Shown: piece after piece, positions 9,201 through 18,100 of the stretch
How positions within the stretch are numbered: the first letter of the stretch is position 1
How the letters are laid out: the number at the start of each line of letters is the position of its first letter
Assembly: GCF_036370855.1 (NCBI RefSeq)
Contig: NC_088102.1
Span: 71,061,601-71,125,600, forward strand
Origin: Dromaius novaehollandiae
Lineage: Eukaryota > Chordata > Aves > Casuariiformes > Dromaiidae
Direction of reading: 5' to 3'
DNA: 64,000 nt
The notes under the pieces: model-generated
What the model saw: the letters and a program-made list of their open reading frames with translations, nothing else
The model's database searches: none
What the model was told of the DNA's origin: nothing
Position numbers and translations under genes: made by a program

Positions 9201-11647
9201 GCACACAGGAAGTCAAGTCTCCTTGCCTTGTGCTTGCGTATAGACCTCCTAAAAGGAAGCTGCTCACCAAAGCAGAGGGAGATGAAATGACCTCTTGGGG
9301 TCCAAAAGCAAGCTTGTGGCAGAGTGGCTCTCTTGCATTCACTCCCAGGCCTGGGATCAGGCCCCTCACTGGTGCCTCTGGCACTGCCCCTACAAATGTT
9401 TTTGTGCTCACAGAAGAGCTCTCTTCCTCTCCAGTGAGCTTACATTAAGGTTATCTGGAGTTGCTGACCTTGAGTTTAGAGGCCCTTGTGCCTGTGGTGC
9501 CAGCAACAGGAGTGGTGAGGGCCTTTAACATCAGCCACTGGACTAGCAGCACTCAGCTGCTCTCTCCTCATTTCAGGTGGCACCATTGACAGGCAGAGGA
9601 CATCCAAGAGCTATGAGTGGGAAGGTAATTGGCTCTGCAGGGTGCTTTGGTTCCTTCCTGCTGCAAACCCTCCAGATACAATTTTGCAGGTATCGTAGCA
9701 GGAATCATCAGTTTCAGTGCTGGTTTCATTCCTTCCTGCCAAGTTGGGGACAAATGCCAGGGCATCTCCCCTCTGTGCTTTGGTCTTGCTCAAGCCCACA
9801 GCATTGATCTGGTTCCTGAAACCTAGGGTCTAATACCGGGCTTGCCTTGCTACAGACCAGTGGTTCCCCTCAGGAGGGACACTGTTCTGAACTGAACTGA
9901 ACTGTGGCATCCTGCCAGAAGCCTGGTCACAGCTGGCTGAAGGAGTTTCTCCTTAGCCGCCCCCATTTGCCTACCCCATCCCTGATAGTCCCTTCCATTC
10001 TTCAGTGGGGTGGGAGGCTTGGGGGAGAGAGCGAGGGGAGCTGCCGAGCTGCTGGGCAGAGCGGTATCTGTAGGACCCTGACTCAGATGTGGGGTGGCAG
10101 ATTCCATGCTTTCCTAATCAAAAGTTTCCTCTTTTCGGGAATACTGGGAGTGCCCTTTACTGGACAGGGAAGAAGGCCTTGTGCTTCTGCCCATCTCCTC
10201 ACGCGCTATTCATTGATCAGCTGGAATACAGCCCATAGACAAACAGGCACCTGTGCTGCTGCCTACGTGTTTAGTGGTGCTGGCTCTGCCACTCCCTCAC
10301 TACTCTTTGCTGTTGCCTTTTGCTTGCAGCCAGACGTTTCCCCAGGGCACTGCTGGCCTTTCCAAGGGTCTCAGGGCCAGGTGGTCATTAGGTTGCCTGC
10401 ACGAATCCAACCGACTGCTGTCACCGTGCAGCACATCTTCAAGGCAGTCTCTCCATCTGGGACCATCAGCAGCGCCCCCAGAGACTTCACTGTGTCTGTA
10501 AGTCTTTGCCAGGCACTTCTGGCTTGGCTCTGGCCATGGGGAAAAGCCCTAACAGGGACCTGCTTGCCTTTGTGCATCCTTAGAGAGTCGTGCCCCGGCC
10601 TCTCCCAAGCACTGCAGTGGCCTAAGGGGCTGTTTCCGGGGATGGGATGGCTTTATCCCTCTTAAGCCTTGTTTTGGCCAAGCATCTCAAGGCTCTTGAT
10701 CAAAACTCAAGGAGCAGACTCCGCTTCACCAGAGCCTGCACCCAGCTACTGCTAGCGCCCCAGCAGAGGCTGGGCAGATAACACGTCTGCATGCAGTGTG
10801 CACGGTTCCTCTTTGTCAAGTCGCGTCTGACCTGCTCCCCTTCTGCTCGGTCTCTAAGGGAGTGGGTGCGGAAGGAGAAGAGGAAACTCTCCTGGGGACC
10901 TTCATGTACGATGTGGAAGAACAAGCCATTCAGACCTTCCCTCTGAAGGTACAGGAAGTGCATGTAGGCCAGATGCCTGGGAGGAAAAGAGGTTTGCCTT
11001 CAAAGCCGTGGCAGGAGGACTGTGGATTGTTTCTCCCTGGGCCAAGGGGCCAGTGGGCAGCACCATCAGTCCTGGCAGCAGGGTGGATGGCATCCCCTCT
11101 TCCCAGGACACCCTTCTCTGCCCGCACTCCCACTCCTGCTGGCAAGGCAGCTGGAGGAGACAGCGGGCCTTCGCGGGGGTTGCACACTGGGCTGCCCTGC
11201 ATGCAGGAGCGCCTGCCTGGCCTCTCTGTTAGCACAGAGAAAGCAGCAGAAGGAAGGGGCTGTGGGAAGGGGGACGCGGGCCCAGCTGAAGCAGGCGGTG
11301 GCAGGGAGGATGCCAGGTGTCTTCCCCCACAGCAGGAGTTTCCCCATGTCCCTGGCCTTCCCAGCAGCCCTGCTACCAGCGAGCCTTCGATGTCCACAGC
11401 TGCTCTCACCCCCTTTGGGGAGCTTGCTCCATCTCAGAAGGACTAGGGCTGGCAGAGGCAGATACCTACTGACTGTACTGTTGCTCTTTACGCTCCGGTC
11501 AAGCTGCTGCTTATTCCTTATTTACAGAAGGAGCTTCCCAGGGCCTTTCAGTATATAAAACTTCTCATACAGAGCAACTGGGGAAACCCAGAGTACACCT
11601 GCATTTATCGAGTGCAGGTTCACGGGAAGATGGCAAACCACAACTAA
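6235..11647 (+). CDS. SUN-domain protein, SPAG4/SUN3/SUN5-like, copy A (10 exons)
   Basis: Exons: 6235-6356, 6907-6974, 7919-7941, 8150-8190, 8451-8547, 9112-9196, 9577-9689, 10330-10497, 10859-10948, 11528-11647. All have AG/GT borders and compatible phases, giving 927 nt and 308 residues. The protein has a basic N-terminus (1-46), a membrane segment ([17 protein letters not shown], 47-63), a coiled coil (about 71-126) and a SUN domain (about 139-303). Domain landmarks are [40 protein letters not shown] and [18 protein letters not shown]. By alignment to SUN2 from memory, the cysteine pair (C191, C294) and KASH-groove residues H218 and Y296 are kept; the cysteine that bonds KASH is replaced by T154. 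SUN proteins sit in the inner nuclear membrane and trimerise to bind KASH proteins (LINC complex). The start has G at -3 and +4. At 308 residues it is shorter than mammalian SUN3, SUN5 or SPAG4. The exact orthologue is uncertain. Confidence 0.9.
7300..7352 (+). repeat. Purine (AG)n microsatellite in SUN copy A intron 2
   Basis: GACA/GAGA-type simple repeat inside intron 2 (6975-7918). On the opposite strand it forms a long pyrimidine tract. Its length and flanks differ among the three SUN copies. Copy C lacks about 29 bases of adjacent sequence that A and B retain. Confidence 0.8.
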
Positions 11648-11855
11648 TGCCATTAGCCAGAAGACGGGGCGAGACCTTCTCGGACTGAGAATGAAGAAAA
11701 GAAGGCAAGAAGAGAAGAGAAGTGGTGTTTCCCTTTGGTGTGGGTCAATGTCATCTCCCAGAGAGTCTCAAAAACAGCTCCTTTCTTGCTTTCACACAGT
11801 GAGGTATTTGTTCCTCAGCCTTTCCGCTTTCTTTCCACTGCACAGATGTTTTCCT

Positions 11856-11861
11856 AATAAA
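11856..11861 (+). promoter_or_regulatory. Polyadenylation signal AATAAA, SUN copy A
   Basis: Canonical AATAAA about 210 bases after the stop codon at 11645-11647. It is conserved in mirror image at 14952-14957 (copy B) and 24482-24487 (copy C). Confidence 0.75.
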
Positions 11862-12274
11862 AGAAAAGGAGACAAGGCTTGCATAGCTGTTCTTTTCCTC
11901 TAATCCTTGAGCACTAGAGGCTTCATCCACCTCAGCCCAGGAAGGAGTCAGAGCCTGGCAGAGTTTGGGGTGAACGATGCCCACACACGCCACTGACCCC
12001 TTCCATGCAGGGTTCACGGTGAGTCTGCTTTTCACCTGCAGAAGCAACTGAATTGAAAGGACCCTGACACGGCAATGTCAAGCACAGCAAAGCTAGGAGA
12101 GGGCAGAAGGAGGCTTGCTCTTTCACTCATCTTTCAACATCCCTGTGCCTTATGCTGTAGGGGTTTTTTCAGGATGTCCTCTCCATTTTTGCACAGACAT
12201 GCCCTAGCTGCTCACTTTTACCTACGATATTCACTTACACGCAATAGAAACTTGTATAGAAATATATATATGAG

Positions 12275-12509
12275 CGTACAAACATGCAAAAACATATTTT
12301 ATTCATTCATACATGCACTATACTATATATATATTTAGATATGTGTACATGCAAAGCACATATATACACATTTATAAGACTAAATAAATTAAGCATATAT
12401 ATTCAAAAGCCTAGGTTTAAATGGATAAAACATTCTTTAATAAGAGCTAATGGAATGAATAATGAAAATTTAAATGTGAATAGAAAGTAATTAAAAGTAA
12501 TTAAAAAAA
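12275..12509. other. AT-rich spacer at the palindrome tip
   Basis: TA-rich DNA with repeated 'atatat' and 'acatgc' words. It begins where homology between copy A and the inverted copies stops. The part from 12393 on recurs at 22024-22140 as the start of the direct repeat. No gene was seen. AT-rich inverted sequence is prone to cruciform formation, which may bear on how the palindrome arose. Confidence 0.6.
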
Positions 12510-12565
12510 GCCTCGGGGCCCTGCTGGGGCCTGTCGGCGCGGGGCTAGGGGCTCCGCGGGCCGCT

Positions 12566-13010
12566 GTGGAGAGCCGGGGCAGCGCTGGGGCCGTTGTGGG
12601 GAGCTGGGGCGGGGCCGTAATGGGGCCGTTGTGGGGAGCCGGGGCGGGGCCAGAGACGCTGCGAGACGCCTGGGTGGGGCCGGAGTCGTTGTGGAGAGCC
12701 GGGGCGGGGCTGGGGCCGTTGTGGGGAGCCGGGGCGGGGCCGGAGTCGTTGTGGGGAGCCGGGGCGGGGCTGTGGTGGGGCCGGGGCCCGTTGTGGGGAG
12801 CTGGGGCAGGGCCGGAGTCGTTCAGGGGAGCTGGGGCGGGGCCAGAGACGCTGCGAGACTCCTGGGTGGGGCCGGAGTCGTTGTGGAGAGCCGGGGCGGG
12901 GCTGGGGCCGTTGTGGGGAGCTGGGGCGGGGCCGTGGTGGGCCCGGGACCGTTGTGGGCAGCCGGGGTGGGGCCGGGGCTGCTTCGGGGAGCCGGGGCAG
13001 GAGCCAGGGC
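12566..13010. repeat. GC-rich 30-bp minisatellite, locus 1
   Basis: Head-to-tail monomers of about 30 bp built on 'gttgtggggagcyggggcgg', for example starting near 12687, 12717 and 12747, with longer composite units in between. The G strand has frequent runs of four Gs. Open frames rich in Gly, Ala and Arg run through it in several frames because the monomer is a multiple of three; they are not evidence of a gene. A shorter version is at about 22197-22540 and a few monomers lie inverted near 21480-21565. Confidence 0.85.
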
Positions 13011-13365
13011 CAGCCGGGACTGGGGCCCGCAGCCGGAGGGGGGCTGGCTGCCCTTGGGGGCCGAGGCCGCAGCGGGGCGCCCTGCGCCTGCCTCCCCCTG
13101 CCCCCAGCCGTCCCCTCTGCCGGGGGGTTCTGCCGTGCTCGGGCCCCACCACGCTGCCCTGGCGGGGACCCCCAGCCCCGGCCCGGCCCCAGGGACGGCA
13201 GCCCCTGAGGGCTGCGTGTGGAGGCGAGGGCGGCCCCCAAGGGCTGCGTCGGCCCTTGTCCACCCGCCGCGCGGCTGGGCCCTGGGGGGCTGCTGGGGAC
13301 TGTAGGCCGTGGTGCTAGAAAAGGTCTAGAGCTGCACCCCAGTCCCCAGCCACCCCTTCCATGGC

Positions 13366-13974
13366 ATGGGGAAGCCCTGCGCAGCGCGGGGGCCTGCTCT
13401 TGCCCCAGCCCCCGTCTCTGCAGAGAGCAGGGTAGGCGAAAGCTTGTCTTCTCCTTTCCTCTTGGTTTCGCACCCCATGCAGGGTAGCTGGCACATTGTG
13501 GCAAAGACACAGTGTATGGGTCTGTTCTGCCCTGCCACAGACTGCTGGAAAGAGTGCGTGTCCTACCCCTCGCAGGATGGTCCTGATTCCTTCAGGGCCA
13601 GAGTTTTCTGCCATTTAGTTCCCACAGAGACAAGACAGCCACACGTGGTGAAGAGACAGCACTGCTTCTTTGGGAATAGGGCAGCAGAGGGCAAAGCGGC
13701 AGCACAAGCCCAGGCCCCTGGGGCAGAGAGGCCAGGAACCTCCCAGACTTCCCAGCACGCTCAGATGGCCCCTGTGGACGGAGCAGAGCTCCAGCAGCAA
13801 ATGCAGCTGCCTGCCAGAGCACGCTGCCACCTCTCCCACAGGCTTCTGATGCGGGAGGGCAGGGTTCCTCGGTTGGCTCTGGATGGAGACTTTGTCCTTG
13901 GAGCTCTCAGGATCGGGATGGTTTGGACCACCAGGGAATGGATTGAGGACCCGGTTCTCTGCTGCAAGGGCTGA
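13366..13974 (+). other. 202-codon open frame of unknown significance (copy 1)
   Basis: An ATG-initiated frame lies between the minisatellite and a CR1 fragment. The peptide has no signal, membrane segment or repeat that I can see, and I recognise no family. The same-length frame is present at 22904-23512 with a few substitutions, but the duplication is so recent that its preservation says little about selection. GC-rich sequence makes chance frames of this length plausible. Confidence 0.2.
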
Positions 13975-14180
13975 AAGGCTGAAAGAGGAAGGACCAGAGC
14001 AGAGATCAACCGCCCGCATCTGCGCAGACCCCAGGCATCCCCTCCCCTCCTGCCAGGGCCAGTGCCAGCCAGCTCTTCCCAGGGCCAGGAGAGAGCAGGG
14101 GGGACAAATGGATCAGCTGCACATGTCTGGCTGGCAATGTCCCAAAGGCCCCTAAAATCTCTCTCTCCTTTCCCCACATG

Positions 14181-14528
14181 GATGATGCAAACATAGGAGG
14201 AGTGGCTGATGCACCAGAGGGCTGTGCTGCCATTCAGAGGGAGCTCGACAGCCTGGAGAAATGGGCAGAGGGGAACCTCATGAAGCTCAAGAAAGGGAAG
14301 TGCAGAGTCCTGCACCTAGGGAGGAATAACGCCATGCACTAGTACAGGCTGGGGGCTGACCTGCTGGAAAGCAGCTCTGTGGACAAAGACCCACAAGGAC
14401 AACAAGCTGATGGACAAAAAGTTGACCAAGGGCCAGCCAAGTATCTGAAGGGAGGGTGCAAAGAGGATGGGGCCAGACTCTTGTCAGTGGTGCCCAGTGA
14501 TAGAAGAGAGGCAACGGGCACAGACTGA
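14181..14528 (+). mobile_element. CR1 LINE fragment with internal deletion
   Basis: The first part (gatgatgcaaacataggagg to about 14395) matches the CR1 stretch containing 'gggggctgacctgctggaaagc'. The second part, from about 14440 (tatctgaagggagggtgca to gggcacagactga), is CR1 sequence that normally lies several hundred bases further 3'. The element therefore has an internal deletion. It ends at the TA-rich junction where the inverted SUN copy begins, and recurs at 23711-24058. Confidence 0.85.
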
Positions 14529-14951
14529 TACATACACTCATATATATATATTTCTATACAAGTTTCTATTGCATGTAAGTTGATATCGTAGGTAAAAGTG
14601 AGCAGCTAGGGCATGTCTGTGCAAAGATGGAGAGGACATCCTGAAAAAACCCCTACAGCATAAGGCACAGGGATGTTGAAAGATGAGTGAAAGAGCAAGC
14701 CTCCTTCTGCCCTCTCCTAGCTTTGCTGTGCTTGACATTGCCGTGTCAGGGTCCTTTCAATTCAGTTGCTTCTGCAGGTGAAAAGCAGACTCACCGTGAA
14801 CCCTGCATGGAAGGGGTCAGTGGTGCGTGTGGGCATCGTTCACCCCAAACTCTGCCAGGCTCTGACTCCTTCCTGGGCTGAGGTGGATGAAGCCTCTAGT
14901 GCTCAAGGATTAGAGGAAAAGAACAGCTATGCAAGCCTTGTCTCCTTTTCC

Positions 14952-14957
14952 TTTATT
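14952..14957 (-). promoter_or_regulatory. Polyadenylation signal, SUN copy B
   Basis: AATAAA on the minus strand about 210 bases downstream of the copy B stop codon (complement of 15166-15168), matching copies A and C. Confidence 0.75.
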
Positions 14958-15165
14958 AGGAAAACATCTGTGCAGTGGAAAGAAAGCGGAAAGGCTGAGG
15001 AAAAAATACCTCACTGTGTGAAAGCAAGAAAGGAGCTGTTTTTGAGACTCTCTGTGAGATGACATTGACCCACACCAAAGGGAAACACCACTTCTCTTCT
15101 CTTCTTGCCTCCTTTTTTTCATTCTCAGTCCGAGAAGGTCTCGCCCCGTCTTCTGGCTAATGGCA

Positions 15166-18100
15166 TTAGTTGTGGTTTGCCATCTTCCCGTGAACCTGCA
15201 CTCGATAAATGCAGGTGTACTCTGGGTTTCCCCAGTTGCTCTGTATGAGAAGTTTTATATACTGAAAGGCCCTGGGAAGCTCGTTCTGTAAAGAAAATAA
15301 GGAAGAAGCAGCAGCTTGACCGGAGCGTAAAGAGCAACAGTACAGTCAGTAGGTATCTGCCTCTGCCAGCCCTAGTCCTTCTGAGATGGAGCAAGCTCCC
15401 CAAAGGGGGTGAGAGCAGCTGTGGACATCGAAGGCTCGCTGGTAGCAGGGCTGCTGGGAAGGCCAGGGACATGGGGAAACTCCCGCTGTGGGGGAAGACA
15501 CCTGGCATCCTCCCTGCCACCGCCTGCTTCAGCTGGGCCCGCGTCCCCCTTCCCACAGCCCCTTCCTTCTGCTGCTTTCTCTGTGCTAACAGAGAGGCCA
15601 GGCAGGCGCTCCTGCATGCAGGGCAGCCCAGTGTGCAACCCCCGCGAAGGCCCGCTGTCTCCTCCAGCTGCCTTGCCAGCAGGAGTGGGAGTGCGGGCAG
15701 AGAAGGGTGTCCTGGGAAGAGGGGATGCCATCCACCCTGCTGCCAGGACTGATGGTGCTGCCCACTGGCCCCTTGGCCCAGGGAGAAACAATCCACAGTC
15801 CTTCTGCCACGGCTTTGAAGGCAAACCTCTTTTCCTCCCAGGCATCTGGCCTACATGCACTTCCTGTACCTTCAGAGGGAAGGTCTGAATGGCTTGTTCT
15901 TCCACATCGTACATGAAGGTCCCCAGGAGAGTTTCCTCTTCTCCTTCCGCACCCACTCCCTTAGAGACCGAGCAGAAGGGGAGCAGGTCAGACGCGACTT
16001 GACAAAGAGGAACCGTGCACACTGCATGCAGACGTATTATCTGGCCAGCCTCTGCTGGGGCGCTAGCAGTAGCTGGGTGCAGGCTCTGGTGAAGCGGAGT
16101 CTGCTCCTTGAGTTTTGATCAAGAGCCTTGAGATGCTTGGCCAAAACAAGGCTTAAGAGGGATAAAGCCATCCCATCCCCGGAAACAGCCCCTTAGGCCA
16201 CTGCAGTGCTTGGGAGAGGCCGGGGCACGACTCCCTAAGGATGCACAAAGGCAAGCAGGTCCCTGTTAGGGCTTTTCCCCATGGCCAGAGCCAAGCCAGA
16301 AGTGCCTGGCAAAGACTTACAGACACAGTGAAGTCTCTGGGGGCGCTGCTGATGGTCCCAGATGGAGAGACTGCCTTGAAGATGTGCTGCACGGTGACAG
16401 CAGTCGGTTGGATTCGTGCAGGCAACCTAATGACCACCTGGCCCTGAGACCCTTGGAAAGGCCAGCAGTGCCCTGGGGAAACGTCTGGCTGCAAGCAAAA
16501 GGCAACAGCAAAGAGTAGTGAGGGAGTGGCAGAGCCAGCACCACTAAACACGTAGGCAGCAGCACAGGTGCCTGTTTGTCTATGGGCTGTATTCCAGCTG
16601 ATCAATGAATAGTGTGTGAGGAGATGGGCAGAAGCACAAGGCCTTCTTCCCTGCCCAGTAAAGGGCACTCCCAGTGTTCCCGAAAAGAGGAAACTTTTGA
16701 TTAGGAAAGCATGGAATCTGCCACCCCACATCTGAGTCAGGGTCCTACAGATACCGCTCTGCCCAGCAGCTCGGCAGCTCCCCTCGCTCTCTCCCCCAAG
16801 CCTCCTACCCCACTGAAGAATGGAAGGGACTATCGGGGATGGGGTAGGCAAATGGGGGCGGCTAAGGAGAAACTCCTTCAGCCAGCTGTGACCAGGCTTC
16901 TGGCAGGATGCCACAGTTCAGTTGAGTTCAGAACAGTGTCCCTCCTGAGGGGAACCACTGGTCTGTAGCAAGGCAAGCCCGGTATTAGACCTTAGGTTTC
17001 AGGAACCAGATCAATGCTGTGGGCTTGAGCAAGACCAAAGCACAGAGGGGAGATGCCCTGGCATTTGTCCCCAACTTGGCAGGAAGGAATGAAACCAGCA
17101 CTGAAACTGATGATTCCTGCTACGATACCTGCAAAATTGTATCTGGAGGGTTTGCAGCAGAAAGGAACCAAAGCACCCTGCAGAGCCAATTATCTTCCCA
17201 CTCATAGCTCTTGGATGTCCTCTGCCTGTCAATGGTGCCACCTGAAATGAGGAGAGAGCAGCTGAGTGCTGCTAGTCCAGTGGCTGATGTTAAAGGCCCT
17301 CACCACTCCTATTGCTGGCACCACAGGCACAAGGGCCTCTAAACTCAAGGTCAGCAACTCCAGATAACCTTAATGTAAGCTCACTGGAGAGGAAGAGAGC
17401 TCTTCTGTGAGCACCAAAATGTTTGTAGGGGCAGTGCCAGAGGCACCAGTGAGGGGCCTGATCCCAGGCCTGGGAGTGAATGCAAGAGAGCCACTCTGCC
17501 ACAAGCTTGCTTTTGGACCCCAAGAGGTCATTTCATCTCCCTCTGCTTTGGTGAGCAGCTTCCTTTTAGGAGGTCTATACGCAAGCACAAGGCAAGGAGA
17601 CTTGACTTCCTGTGTGCATACCTGAGCTTTTCAGAGCCCAGTCAGACACCTGCATGTGGTCCTCCCAACTTGTCTGAGACATTGCCTGCATCGTTTGCTG
17701 AACTTCCTAGGAAAGACACGAATGAACATGAGAAAAGACCACATCAGCAGGCAGTTCAGTGTGACTACTGCAGCCTAGCATAGCGAGTCTGTTAGTAAAA
17801 GCAAGAGAAGCCTAGTCCAAGGAGCGGCAAGACTCAACGCTTTCTGATGTGAAAAGCGAGGACTCGTGAATAGCTTCCTTGCCCACAGCCATAGTGCAGA
17901 CGTGGGTCAGACTCCCCACACCCTTGTCTCCACCCGCCAGCTCTCCAGGTCAGACTCAGATTCTGCCAGTGCTGGCTGCTCCCACGAGTGTTCCTGTGTC
18001 TCATCACTGCTTCGGGGATCAGGCCAGAGCTACCAGAGGCGAAGAGTAGGCACAGAGCCAAGAGAAGGCTGTCAGGAGTCCTCCACTGCCTGAAGTGGCC

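Larger units (their letters stand above)
1..12274 (+). repeat. Left arm of large inverted repeat
   Basis: This arm is the reverse complement of 24067-36969. Position x pairs with about 36970-x at the outer end, 36967-x near 4.1 kb, 36314-x near 5-6 kb and about 36341-x at the inner end, so the arms are collinear with a few indels. The largest asymmetry is a 652-bp segment missing here (junction at 4504-4506). Homology is already present at base 1, so the arm may begin outside the window. The inner end is a TA-rich stretch at 12262-12274. The arm carries an OR gene, an OR fragment, CR1 pieces and SUN gene copy A. Confidence 0.95.

Noticed and set aside
12566-13318. Long Gly/Ala/Arg-rich open frames through the minisatellite on both strands
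   Set aside because: A 30-bp repeat keeps all frames open; composition and repetition explain them.
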